64,000 bases of DNA from Schauerella fraxinea (GTDB lineage Bacteria > Pseudomonadota > Gammaproteobacteria > Burkholderiales > Burkholderiaceae_B): assembly GCA_030849945.1 (NCBI GenBank), contig JAVDKK010000003.1:434001-498000 (forward strand). Reading direction: 5' to 3'. A program made the translations under genes and the position numbers. Shown piece after piece: positions 32,346 through 41,249 of this stretch. The first letter of the stretch is position 1. Each line of letters begins with the position of its first letter. The notes beneath the pieces are model-generated. The model saw only the letters and a program-made list of their open reading frames with translations. It was not told the origin of the DNA and did not search any database.

Positions 32346-32601
32346 CGAAATTCCCCATGATTTGCACTTTTGTGGTGCGTCGTTGTCTTGAGAGGCTTAT
32401 GTGGCCTGTGTGTTTCAGGGCAAGCGAGACGAATTATTATCGTCAATAAATTGATTTTTTGCAGACAATTATTGGGAAGAATTGACGTCGGAAAATTTTT
32501 AGACGGGTCTCGCGAATGAGCGCCGAAAATTGGCATCGATTTTGCTTTGGAACTGTTCCAGGGCGGCGTCCGCCATTACTCGAAACCTGTTGGGGAAACC
32601 T
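32346..32601. promoter_or_regulatory. Divergent promoter/operator region between the amidase operon and the ABC transporter
   Basis: A 256-bp gap with a marked AT-rich island at about 32430-32480 in otherwise GC-rich DNA. It contains TCAAT-AA-ATTGA (32443-32454, inverted arms) and two AATTATT copies (32432 and 32467). These are plausible sites for the GntR/FCD regulator and for both promoters. No single -35/-10 pair stands out. Confidence 0.5.
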
Positions 32602-33786
32602 ATGTCTCGCATCACTCGTCGTACGTTCACGTCGGCCGCTATCGCGGTGCTCGGTCTGGGATGGGCGCCGTTCGCCTTGAGCGCCGAGCCGATCAAGATC
32701 GGCCTGGTGACGGCGCTGTCGGGTCAATCGGCCTTGTCGGGCGAAGCCATTACGCGCGGCGTGCAAATCGCGATCGACGAAATCAATGCGTCGGGCGGCC
32801 TGCTGAATGGCCGTCAATTGGTGCTGGTGCGCCGCGACGACGAATCCAATCCCGCCAAAGGGGTGGTGGCGGCGCGCGAGTTGATGTTCAAAGAGAAGGT
32901 CGCGGCCATCGTGGGCGGCCTGGATACGCCGGTGTCGATGGCGATTGTGCCCCTCGTCAACCAAGGCAAGGTGCCGTTCATTTCGCCGTGGGCGGCAGGT
33001 ACGCCCATCACCAAGAACAACGCGAACCCGAATTACGTATTTCGCGTGTCGGCCGTGGATGAAATCGTCGATCGCGGGATGGTCGACTATGCGCAGAACA
33101 CCTTCAAGACATCGAAGTTCGGCTTGATCATGGTGAACAACCCGTGGGGCGAGTCGAACGAGCGGGGCATTGTGGCTGCGCTTACCGCCAAGAACATGAA
33201 AGCGGTGGGGATCGAGAAATTCGAAGGCAGCGATGTGGACGTGACGCCGCAATTGAGCCGTTTGCGCGCAGCGGGTGCCGATACGCTGTTCATGGTGGGC
33301 AACGTAGGCCCGTCGGCGCAGGTGGTGAAGTCGCTCGACCGCATGGGGTGGAAGGTGCCGGTGGTGTCGCACTGGGGACCGGCCGGTGGCCGCTTCACCG
33401 AGCTCGCAGGTCCGAGTGCGCGCGATGTGCACTTCGTGCAAACGTATAGCTTCTTCGGCAAGCAATCGCCCACCGGTGAAAAGGTGATCGCGGCATTGAA
33501 AGCCAAGTATTCAGATATCAAAGGCCCTGAAGACATCAGTCCGGCCGTGGGTGTGGCCAATGCCTACGACGCAATGAAGTTGACGGCGCTGGCGATTCAG
33601 CAAGCGGGCTCGACCGATGGCGACGCCATTCGCGAAGGGTTCTACAAGATCGGCAAGTACGACGGCCTGATCAAAACGTATGAGAAGCCGTTCACACCCG
33701 AGATGCACGACGCGCTAACCGAGAAAGACTACGTGTGGGCGCAGTTCATCGACAACCGCATCCTGCCCGTGGGCATGGCCAAGTAA
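32602..33786 (+). CDS. ABC transporter substrate-binding protein, branched-chain amino acid (LivK) type
   Basis: A 394-residue periplasmic binding protein. The ATG at 32602 follows GGGGAAAC and begins a signal sequence (SRITRRTFTSAAIAVLGLGW, cleavage near ALSA) with a twin-arginine-like RR. The mature part opens EPIKIGLVTALSGQSALSGE and has the type I periplasmic-binding fold (ARELMFKEKVAAIVGGLDTP, then IMVNNPWGESNERGI). In-frame sequence upstream of 32602 is not convincing. HAAT-family proteins of this kind bind amino acids but also amides, urea and aromatic acids. The neighbouring amidase operon suggests an amide-type ligand. Confidence 0.93.
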   Translation: MSRITRRTFTSAAIAVLGLGWAPFALSAEPIKIGLVTALSGQSALSGEAITRGVQIAIDEINASGGLLNGRQLVLVRRDDESNPAKGVVAARELMFKEKVAAIVGGLDTPVSMAIVPLVNQGKVPFISPWAAGTPITKNNANPNYVFRVSAVDEIVDRGMVDYAQNTFKTSKFGLIMVNNPWGESNERGIVAALTAKNMKAVGIEKFEGSDVDVTPQLSRLRAAGADTLFMVGNVGPSAQVVKSLDRMGWKVPVVSHWGPAGGRFTELAGPSARDVHFVQTYSFFGKQSPTGEKVIAALKAKYSDIKGPEDISPAVGVANAYDAMKLTALAIQQAGSTDGDAIREGFYKIGKYDGLIKTYEKPFTPEMHDALTEKDYVWAQFIDNRILPVGMAK

Positions 33787-33819
33787 GCCAGCGTTCGCCA
33801 ACGCATTCAGGGGATACAC

Positions 33820-34698
33820 ATGCAGTTGCTATCGGCATTGATCAGCGGGCTGGGCCTGGGCAGTATGTACGGGTTGATGGCGCTGGGTTTTTATATGACG
33901 TATGCCGTCTCGGGCACCGTCAATTTTGCTCAGGGCAGTTCGATGATGCTGGGCGCCGTGTTGTGCTTTACGTTTGCACAAACCTACGGCTTGCCGATGG
34001 CGCTTTCCATCGTTTTGGCACTGCTGTTGTGTGCGGTGTATGGGTTGTTGGTGGAGCGGCTGGCCGTGCGGCCCTTCGCCAGCCGCGGCTCCAATGCCTG
34101 GCTGATGTCCACGGTCGCGTTGGGCATCGTGCTCGACAACGTGGTGATGCACACGTTCGGCCGCGAACCGCGCAGTTTGCCGTCGCCTTTGGTGTCGGCG
34201 CCGATCGATCTGGCGGGTGTAGGGTTGGGCGTGTATCCCTTGCAGCTCTTGATTCCGGTGATCGGCCTGGTGTTGGCTGCGGCCTTGCATACGGTCGCGC
34301 GGCGCACCCGTTGGGGTGTCGCGTTGCTTGCCGTGGTGCAAAATCGCGATGCCGCGCGCTTGATGGGTATTCCGATTTCGCGCGCGATCGCCGTGGCGTT
34401 TGCGCTGTCGACCTTGTTTGCCGGCGTGGCAGGCATCCTGATCGCGCCGCTCTTCAACGTCAACGCCGATATGGGCACCTTGTTTGGCTTGAAGGCGTTT
34501 GCCGTGGCGATTCTTGGCGGTATCACCAGCGCCTGGGGCGTCATGATCGCAGGCTTGCTGTTCGGCCTGGCTGAAGGGCTGATCACGGTGACGTTGGGAT
34601 CGAGCTACACGCAGATGATCACGTTCGCCTTGGTGATTGCGGTGCTGGCCTTGCGTCCCAATGGCTTGTTCGGTCGCGCGGAGGTGAAGAAAGTATGA
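33820..34698 (+). CDS. ABC transporter permease, LivH type
   Basis: A 292-residue inner-membrane permease with about eight hydrophobic segments. The opening LLSALISGLGLGSMYGLMALGFYMTYAVSG, and GTVNFAQGSSMMLGAV, are the LivH hallmark. Near the C-terminus, GLKAFAVAILGGITSAWG contains the coupling-helix region that contacts the ATPases. It starts 33 bp after the binding-protein gene, and its stop overlaps the next start, so the three genes form an operon. The partner permease is fused to both ATPases in the next gene. Confidence 0.93.
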   Translation: MQLLSALISGLGLGSMYGLMALGFYMTYAVSGTVNFAQGSSMMLGAVLCFTFAQTYGLPMALSIVLALLLCAVYGLLVERLAVRPFASRGSNAWLMSTVALGIVLDNVVMHTFGREPRSLPSPLVSAPIDLAGVGLGVYPLQLLIPVIGLVLAAALHTVARRTRWGVALLAVVQNRDAARLMGIPISRAIAVAFALSTLFAGVAGILIAPLFNVNADMGTLFGLKAFAVAILGGITSAWGVMIAGLLFGLAEGLITVTLGSSYTQMITFALVIAVLALRPNGLFGRAEVKKV

Positions 34699-37202
34699 AC
34701 CGCGGCGCTTATCTTCTGGGTGCGGCCGTGGTCGCACTGGCGGTGATGTTGACGTTGACCGTCAACAGCTATTACGTGTTTGTGCTCGCCAATGTGGCGT
34801 TGATCGCCATCGTTGGGATTGGGTTGAATGTGTTGCTGGGTCTCACGGGCCAGGTGTCATTCGGCCATATGGGTTTTTATGCGATCGGCGCTTACACGGT
34901 GGCGATCTTGACCACTAAAGCCGGCTGGGGATTCTGGCCGGCATGGGCGGCAGGCGCGGCGATCTCTTGCGCGGCCGGCGCCTTGCTGGCGTTGCCTGCG
35001 TTGCGAGTGAAAGGGCCATACCTGGCCATGGTCACGATTGCGTTCAGCTTTATCGTGCAACACGCAGCGATCGAGATGCGCGATCTGACGGGTGGGCAGA
35101 GCGGCATTATGGGCATTGGCGGGCCGTCGTTTGCCGGGGGCCTGAGTACCGAACAAGGTGTGGCACTGGTTGCCATCGCGACTGCGGCGATTTTGTTGAT
35201 CGCTTATGCGCGGCTGTCGCGCGGCACGTGGGGCGCGGCGATGCGCGCCGTCAAGGATAGTGAGGTGGCGTCCGAATCCATCGGCCTGCGACCGCTGGTG
35301 ATCAAGACGATCGCGTTTGCCTTGTCGGCCATGACGGCGGGGTTGGCCGGCGGATTGTTCGCGCCGTTGTCCACATTCGTCACGCCCGAAACCTTCAGCT
35401 TCATGCAGTCGATCCTGTTCGTGTTGGTGGTGATCGTGGGGGGCGCGGGATCGATCGCCGGCCCCATCATCGGTGCGGTGATCGTGGGCGTATTGCCTGA
35501 ATTGCTGGCGAGTCTGGAAGCCTTCCGGTTGCTGTTTTTTGGGGCGCTGCTGTTGCTGGTGCTCTGGGTGGCGCCCGACGGCGTCATGGGATTGGTGCAG
35601 TCCGTGGCAGCTCGCTTCAAGCGTCGTCCGGCGCACGCCGTGGCAACCCCGGTGGCGCCTGCCGGGGCCCTGGATGCTGTCGATCCGGGCCTGGCGCAGC
35701 GTACGCGTGCGACGCTGGCCGCGCACGATCTGGGGATGCGTTTCGGGGGCGTGCAAGCGGTATCGGGATTGAGCTTCGACGTGCCGGCTGCTGCGGTCAC
35801 CAGTCTGATCGGCCCCAATGGCGCGGGCAAGACAACCGCGCTCAATATGTTGAGCGGGTTTTACCGGCCCACCACCGGCGGGTTTTCGCTGGGCGGTGCG
35901 CCGCTGGCTACCTTGCCGGCATTCCGCATTGCGCGTCGCGGCGTGGCGCGCACGTATCAAACCTCACAGCTGTTCGGTTCACTCTCGGTGGTCGAAAACG
36001 TGGCGCTGGCCACCACCCGTGGCCAATTGGGATCGCTGCTGGGTGCGAAGCGTTTTGGCTCCAATGCAGCACGGCAGCGCGCGCAAGCGCTGCTCGCGTT
36101 TTGCGGCTATCGCGGCGCGTTGAGCACGCGTGCCGCAGACCTGCCGCACGTCGATCGCCGGTTGGTTGAGATTGCGCGTGCATTGGCGACCGATCCCGAT
36201 GTGTTGCTGCTCGACGAACCGGCCGCCGGGTTGTCGCGTGAAGACAAAGACCATCTTGCCGGGCTGTTGCGCCGGATCGCCGAGGCCGGCATCAGTGTGG
36301 TGGTGGTCGAACACGACATGGCCTTGGTGATGGCGATCTCGGATCAGGTGGTCGTGCTCGATGCAGGCAAGCGCCTGGCGCTGGGTACGCCGCAAGCCGT
36401 GCAAAACGATCCGGCCGTGAAGCAGGCGTATCTGGGCGAATCGTTGCTCGACGGCCGGGATGCTGCCCCGCGGGCGCCGCTGGCCGCCAGCCGCGAGTTG
36501 CTGGGCGTGGGCGATCTGGTCGCCGGTTACGGCGCCGAACCGGTGCTGCACGGTATCAGCCTGCAGGTGCGAGAGGGCGAGATGGTGGCGTTGCTGGGCG
36601 CGAACGGCGCCGGCAAATCCACCCTGATGCGCGCGCTCGCCGGCCTGCATCGCACCACGGGCGGCGGCATGCATTTCGATGGTCATGCGCTGGACGGCAA
36701 AAGTGCCGAAGCGATCGTGGGCTTGGGCGTGGTGCTGGTGCCCGAAGGCCGCCAAGTCTTTCCCGAGCTGTCGGTGCTGGACAATATTCGCCTGGGCAGT
36801 TTCCTGCATCCCGATGGGCTGGAGGCCCGCGTTGAATCGATGTTGCAGCGGTTTCCGCGCTTGCGCGAGCGCTTGCATCAGCGGGCAGGTCTGCTTTCAG
36901 GGGGCGAGCAGCAGATGCTTGCCGTTGCTCGCGGCCTGATGGCGCGTCCGCGCATCTTGCTGCTGGACGAACCCTCGCTGGGTCTGGCGCCAAAAGTGAT
37001 TGCAGAGTTGTTTGCGGCCTTGGATGCCTTGCGGCAGGAGCGCATGACGATTTTGCTGGTGGATCAAATGGCAGGCCTGGCGCTCGCGCTGGCGGACCGT
37101 GCCTATGTGATCGAAGGCGGGCGCGTCGTGGCGCAAGGGACGGCGGCAGAGATCAGCGCCAACGACGATCTGGCCAACGCGTATCTGGGCGGCCATGCCT
37201 GA
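34695..37202 (+). CDS. Fused LivM permease - LivG ATPase - LivF ATPase
   Basis: A single 835-residue polypeptide. Residues 1-~310 are the LivM permease (LLGLTGQVSFGHMGFYAIGA); ~335-565 the LivG-type ATPase; ~600-833 the LivF-type ATPase. First ATPase: Walker A GPNGAGKT (~373-380), Walker B VLLLDEP (503-509) and switch His in VVEHDM. Its signature is LPHVD (483-487), where LivG normally has LPYGQ. Second ATPase: Walker A GANGAGKS, canonical LSGGEQQ (734-740) and LLLDEP, with Gln in place of the switch His (LLVDQM). The consensus site pairs the LivG Walker motifs with the LivF signature; the other site looks degenerate. The triple fusion is uncommon. Confidence 0.93.
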   Translation: MNRGAYLLGAAVVALAVMLTLTVNSYYVFVLANVALIAIVGIGLNVLLGLTGQVSFGHMGFYAIGAYTVAILTTKAGWGFWPAWAAGAAISCAAGALLALPALRVKGPYLAMVTIAFSFIVQHAAIEMRDLTGGQSGIMGIGGPSFAGGLSTEQGVALVAIATAAILLIAYARLSRGTWGAAMRAVKDSEVASESIGLRPLVIKTIAFALSAMTAGLAGGLFAPLSTFVTPETFSFMQSILFVLVVIVGGAGSIAGPIIGAVIVGVLPELLASLEAFRLLFFGALLLLVLWVAPDGVMGLVQSVAARFKRRPAHAVATPVAPAGALDAVDPGLAQRTRATLAAHDLGMRFGGVQAVSGLSFDVPAAAVTSLIGPNGAGKTTALNMLSGFYRPTTGGFSLGGAPLATLPAFRIARRGVARTYQTSQLFGSLSVVENVALATTRGQLGSLLGAKRFGSNAARQRAQALLAFCGYRGALSTRAADLPHVDRRLVEIARALATDPDVLLLDEPAAGLSREDKDHLAGLLRRIAEAGISVVVVEHDMALVMAISDQVVVLDAGKRLALGTPQAVQNDPAVKQAYLGESLLDGRDAAPRAPLAASRELLGVGDLVAGYGAEPVLHGISLQVREGEMVALLGANGAGKSTLMRALAGLHRTTGGGMHFDGHALDGKSAEAIVGLGVVLVPEGRQVFPELSVLDNIRLGSFLHPDGLEARVESMLQRFPRLRERLHQRAGLLSGGEQQMLAVARGLMARPRILLLDEPSLGLAPKVIAELFAALDALRQERMTILLVDQMAGLALALADRAYVIEGGRVVAQGTAAEISANDDLANAYLGGHA

Positions 37203-37218
37203 TCAGCGCAAGGCTTAA

Positions 37219-37288
37219 GCGGATGAGGCGCGGCGGATGAGGCTCGGCGGATGAAGCCCGGCGGATGAAGTCTGCTGGATGACGCCCG
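37219..37288 (+). repeat. Tandem 14-bp repeat, five units
   Basis: Units GCGGATGAGGCGCG, GCGGATGAGGCTCG, GCGGATGAAGCCCG, GCGGATGAAGTCTG and CTGGATGACGCCCG run head to tail in the 3' flank of the ABC operon, between it and the convergent MATE gene. The unit is not a multiple of three and no convincing gene covers it. Confidence 0.85.
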
Positions 37289-37321
37289 GCCCATTCAGCG
37301 CGCAGTCCGTCCCGATGCAGT

Positions 37322-38704
37322 TCAGCGTCGGGGCGGTTTGATCCACGGCACGCTATTGACGGCGGCAAACACCACAAGTGCGGCCGCCAGCACCCAGCCG
37401 AGCGCGGTGATGCTGCCGCCCGTTGCCCGCATGACGGCCGCGCCGCCCACTGCGATCACGGCCACGCGCGCCAATCCGCCCACGATGGACCATCCCATCC
37501 GGCGGGCGCCTTGCGACGCAAAGTAAAACGCAAGCCCGGCACCGAAAAATCCGTACGCGGGCGCTGTGCTGCGCAGATACTCCGCGCCCGCGGCAATCGC
37601 TTCGGCATCGTTGGTGAACAAGCCCAGCCAGGCGGCCGGAAAGATCGCGGCGGCCAATCCCACGAGTTCGGTCACGCCGGCTGCGACGGCCGCGCCCGTC
37701 CAGGCGATGCGCCGGGCGCGTTCGGCTTGGCCTGCGCCGATATTCATGCCGATCATGGCCACCATCCCCGCGCCAAATCCAAACACGATCGGCACCTGCA
37801 GATATTCGAGTCGAATGCCCAAGCCGAATCCCGCCAGCCCAGCCGCGCCATGCGTGGCAACGAGTGCCGTCGCCAGGATCACGGAAAGATTCGAGGTGAC
37901 GTTATTGACGATGGCCGGCACGCCCACGCCGAGAATGTCGGCAAACAGCGCGCGTTGCAGGGGATGCTTGGTGGAGAGCCGCACGCCGCCGTGCCCCCGG
38001 GCGAGCTTGACCAGCAGAATGGCGCAGCCGATCGCGTAATACAGCACCAGCGCCAGACCCGCGCCGGCAATGCCGAGTGGGGGGAGGGGGCCCGCGCCGA
38101 AGATCAATATCGGCGAGGAGACGAGCAGGATCAGCACGCCGCCTGTGAGCACTGCGGCCGGTGCCAGCATATTGCCGCTGCCGCGCAAAATACTGGCGAG
38201 GGCGTTGAGCAACCAAAGAAAGCAGGCGCCCGCGAAGACGGCATTGGAGTAGACGACAGCGTTGTCGAGCGCCGCGCCAGATCCGCCCATCGCGCTGTAG
38301 AGGGTGTAGCCGGCCATCAGCAGCAACACGGTAAACGCCAGGCCGAACACCAATGCGATGATCACCGCGTGATAGGCCAACGCTTCCGCGCGCGCTTGAT
38401 TGCCGCTGCCGATGGCGCGTGCGATCGCCGATGAAATGCCGCCGCCGATTCCGCCGGCCGACATCATCTGCATCAGCATGATGAGCGGAAACACCAGCGC
38501 GGCGCCCGCCAGGGCATCCACGCCGAGCAGCCCCACGTAGTAGCTTTCGAGAAAATTGGCGGCAGCCTGCGCCAGCATCACGACGATGTTGGGCGCGGCC
38601 AAGGCAAGCAATGTGGCGAGCACGGGGCCGCGCAGCATGCGTTCGGTGCGCGCCGATGGGCGGGCAGGAGAGGGTGCAGCAAGCGTAGCGGTGGGCGGTG
38701 CCAT
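37322..38704 (-). CDS. MATE-family multidrug/toxin efflux transporter
   Basis: A 460-residue protein with about twelve membrane segments. I start it at the ATG complementary to 38702-38704, 22 bp after the MFS stop; upstream frame is shadow of that gene. The N-terminal helix LAAPNIVVMLAQAAANFLES, followed by YYVGLLGVDALAGAALVFPL, is the MATE hallmark. The second half repeats it (GVPAIVNNVTSNLSVILATA, then GIRLEYLQVPIVFGFGAGM). It exchanges Na+ or H+ for organic cations or other solutes. It is the distal gene of a two-gene transporter operon. Confidence 0.93.
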   Translation of the reverse strand: MAPPTATLAAPSPARPSARTERMLRGPVLATLLALAAPNIVVMLAQAAANFLESYYVGLLGVDALAGAALVFPLIMLMQMMSAGGIGGGISSAIARAIGSGNQARAEALAYHAVIIALVFGLAFTVLLLMAGYTLYSAMGGSGAALDNAVVYSNAVFAGACFLWLLNALASILRGSGNMLAPAAVLTGGVLILLVSSPILIFGAGPLPPLGIAGAGLALVLYYAIGCAILLVKLARGHGGVRLSTKHPLQRALFADILGVGVPAIVNNVTSNLSVILATALVATHGAAGLAGFGLGIRLEYLQVPIVFGFGAGMVAMIGMNIGAGQAERARRIAWTGAAVAAGVTELVGLAAAIFPAAWLGLFTNDAEAIAAGAEYLRSTAPAYGFFGAGLAFYFASQGARRMGWSIVGGLARVAVIAVGGAAVMRATGGSITALGWVLAAALVVFAAVNSVPWIKPPRR

Positions 38705-38726
38705 GAGGATCTCGATGTGCGGCCGG

Positions 38727-40088
38727 TCAGGCACGCCGGGCAGTGAGTTCGGCCGATTTGGCGGCCGGGCGTCGAATGATGAAGACGGCCACTGCCGCAA
38801 TCAGGCAGGCGGTGCCGGCAGCATAGAGCGCCGGCGAGTAGGTCAACAAGAGCGTCCGCACGGTGCCCGCGCCGTAAGCGGCGGTGGCCGCACCGAGTTG
38901 ATGCCCCGCGAAGATCCAGCCGAAGATGAGTGGCGCGCGATCCCGTCCAAAGGCTTGGCCGGCAAGCTTGACGGTGGGCGGCACGGTAGCGATCCAGTCC
39001 AGGCCGTAGAACATCGCGAAGAGCGACAGGCCATAGATCGAGAATTCGGAATGCGGCAGCCAGAAAAGCGATAGACCGCGCAGGCCGTAATACCAGAACA
39101 GCAGCTTGCGATTGTCGTACCGATCGGAGAGCCAACCCGACAGGATCGTGCCCACGAAGTCGAACGCGCCCATCATCGCCAGTACGGATGCAGCGGGAAT
39201 TGCCGATAGGCCGAAGTCGCTGCACAGTGAAATGAAGTGCGTCTGGATCAGGCCGTTGGTGCTCAGCCCACAGATGAAGAAGGTGCCGAACAGCACCCAG
39301 AACGTGCTGGATTTACGCACGCTATAGAGTTGGGTAAAAGGCGTGAGCAGCGCCCGGCCGAGGGGCAGGGTGGCAGCAGGAGGGGAAACGGTGGCCGTTA
39401 CTGCTGCTGGCGCGTCGGGTTTTGCGTTGGATGTGGCGCTGGGCTCGGCATCGGGTTTGGCACCATAGGGCCGCAAGCCCACATCGGCCGGGTGACTGCG
39501 TACGAACAAGGCGGCGAGCAGGGCGACCATCAAACAAAACGCGAAGACGGGTGCGATGGCCATGCGCCAGCCGTAATGCTCGACGAGCCAGGCGCCGATC
39601 GGCAGAAAGATCAACTGGCCGGTGGCAGAACTTGCGGTCAGCATGCCGATCACGAGTCCCCGCCGCGCGTCGAACCAGCGATTGGCGACCACGGCAGCCA
39701 GCACCAGCGCCGTCAGCCCCGAGCCGATGCCCAGCATCACGCCCCACAGCATGAATAATTGCCACAGTGCCGTCATGCCGGTGGCCAGGATCAGACCGCT
39801 CGCAACCAACGTCAGCGCCACGCACATCACGTTGCGCAAGCCGTAGCGCGCCATGAAGATGGCTGTAAACGGCGCCATCAGGCCGAACAGCAGAAAGCGC
39901 ACGGCGAGCGCCGACGAGATCTGCTCGGTATTCCAGCCGTAGCTTTCGCCGAGGGGCCGCAGCAACACGCCGGGCAAACCCAGTGCGGCGGACGAAGAAA
40001 GCATCGCCAGAAATGCCACCGCCGCCACGACCCAACCGTAATGAATGCCACGACCGGCTAACCATCTGGAAAACGTTGACGCAAGCAT
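38727..40088 (-). CDS. Major facilitator superfamily transporter, OFA (oxalate/formate antiporter)-like
   Basis: A 453-residue 12-helix transporter. The start IHYGWVVAAVAFLAMLSSSAALGLPGVLL and RRGLVIGMLTASSATGQLIF are typical of the OFA / monocarboxylate branch. The central cytoplasmic loop (about residues 205-250) is long and Ala/Pro/Thr-rich (KPDAEPSATSNAKPDAPAAV). The second half opens with SSTFWVLFGTFFICGLSTNGLIQTHF. It is first of a pair with the MATE gene, 22 bp apart. The substrate is not deducible, though this branch usually moves carboxylates. Confidence 0.9.
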   Translation of the reverse strand: MLASTFSRWLAGRGIHYGWVVAAVAFLAMLSSSAALGLPGVLLRPLGESYGWNTEQISSALAVRFLLFGLMAPFTAIFMARYGLRNVMCVALTLVASGLILATGMTALWQLFMLWGVMLGIGSGLTALVLAAVVANRWFDARRGLVIGMLTASSATGQLIFLPIGAWLVEHYGWRMAIAPVFAFCLMVALLAALFVRSHPADVGLRPYGAKPDAEPSATSNAKPDAPAAVTATVSPPAATLPLGRALLTPFTQLYSVRKSSTFWVLFGTFFICGLSTNGLIQTHFISLCSDFGLSAIPAASVLAMMGAFDFVGTILSGWLSDRYDNRKLLFWYYGLRGLSLFWLPHSEFSIYGLSLFAMFYGLDWIATVPPTVKLAGQAFGRDRAPLIFGWIFAGHQLGAATAAYGAGTVRTLLLTYSPALYAAGTACLIAAVAVFIIRRPAAKSAELTARRA

Positions 40089-40295
40089 GAGGAGATCCGG
40101 AGCGGCAGTTGAGGTGCTTAATTTACATTATGACCATAATTTAAACAACGCGCATTTTTGGGGAGTGCAACAAATGCAGCGGCCAGATGCAACGACGGGG
40201 TACGTCTGCGTCAGCGAGTTACATTTCTTGCGAGGCGCTATCGGCCTACGCTATCTTGCACACTCCCCTCACTCACGCGCCTTAGGCTCCTCCTT

Positions 40296-41249
40296 ATGCC
40301 GCCCACCACCTTCGCCAAAGACGCGCCCTTCTTCATTGTGCAGAACACGGCCTCTGGTCGTTCCGACACACAGGAAGTGCAGGACGCCATCAAATCGGTG
40401 CTCGACGGCGCCGGTCGGCGCTACACGCTGTTCCCGGTCGACGATCCCACGCAGTTGGAGGCCATGGCCAAGCGGGCGCTCGAGCTGGCGCGCGCGGAGG
40501 GCGGGGCGGTGATCGCCGCCGGTGGCGACGGTACCTTGAATGCGGTGGCGCAGGTGGTGCATGGCCAGGATGTGCCCTTCGGCATCCTCCCGCAAGGCAC
40601 CTTCAACTATTTCGGCCGCACCTACGGCATCTCGCAAGAGACGTTGGTGTCGACCCGATGCTTGCTCAACGCGCATATTCAGCCGGCGCAAGTGGGGCTG
40701 GTCAACGATCGCGTGTTTCTGGTCAACGCCAGCCTCGGCCTCTATCCCAAGCTGCTCGAGGATCGCGAGGCCTATAAGAAGCGCTATGGGCGCAGCCGCC
40801 TGGTGGCGTTCTGGTCCGGTATCGTGACGCTTTTCAAGGCGCACAAGCAGCTCACGCTGCGCATCGAAACGGACGGCGACACCCGCACGATCCGAACCCC
40901 TTCCATCGTGGTGGGCAACAATCCGCTGCAGCTGGAGCATGTGGGGATCGAGGAGCGCGGCGCACTCGAACAAGGCCAGTTGGTGGCCATGGGCTCCAAG
41001 CCCGTGGGCACGCTGGCGCTTTACGGCATGTTGCTGCTTGGGCTGATGCGCCGGCTGGGTGACGCCGACAAGGTGTTCAGCTTCGGTTTCGAGCGCCTCA
41101 CGGTGCGCCCAACGGGACGCCCACGACGGATCAAGATCGCCATGGACGGCGAAATCACCCACATGGAGACACCGATTACGTTTCGCGTTTCCGATCATCC
41201 GTTGCCCTTGCTCGTGCCTGCTGAAGGCGAAGGCGTCGAACGCGCATGA
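40296..41249 (+). CDS. Diacylglycerol kinase-catalytic-domain protein (lipid kinase-like)
   Basis: A 317-residue protein; the ATG at 40296 gives the usual N-terminus (FFIVQNTASGR), and the longer upstream frame has no support. The nucleotide-binding signature is VIAAGGDGTLNAVAQVV, followed by FGILPQGTFNYFGRTYGI and the C-terminal beta-sandwich (SIVVGNNPLQLEHVGIEERG, then IKIAMDGEITHMETPITF). Such enzymes phosphorylate diacylglycerol or related lipids. Its stop overlaps the start of a metallophosphoesterase gene, and a PAP2 phosphatase follows, suggesting a lipid-phosphate turnover operon. Confidence 0.92.
   Translation: MPPTTFAKDAPFFIVQNTASGRSDTQEVQDAIKSVLDGAGRRYTLFPVDDPTQLEAMAKRALELARAEGGAVIAAGGDGTLNAVAQVVHGQDVPFGILPQGTFNYFGRTYGISQETLVSTRCLLNAHIQPAQVGLVNDRVFLVNASLGLYPKLLEDREAYKKRYGRSRLVAFWSGIVTLFKAHKQLTLRIETDGDTRTIRTPSIVVGNNPLQLEHVGIEERGALEQGQLVAMGSKPVGTLALYGMLLLGLMRRLGDADKVFSFGFERLTVRPTGRPRRIKIAMDGEITHMETPITFRVSDHPLPLLVPAEGEGVERA

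Noticed and set aside
37219..37288. Considered as a mini CRISPR array
   Set aside because: The 14-bp units are contiguous without spacers, and there are no cas genes.
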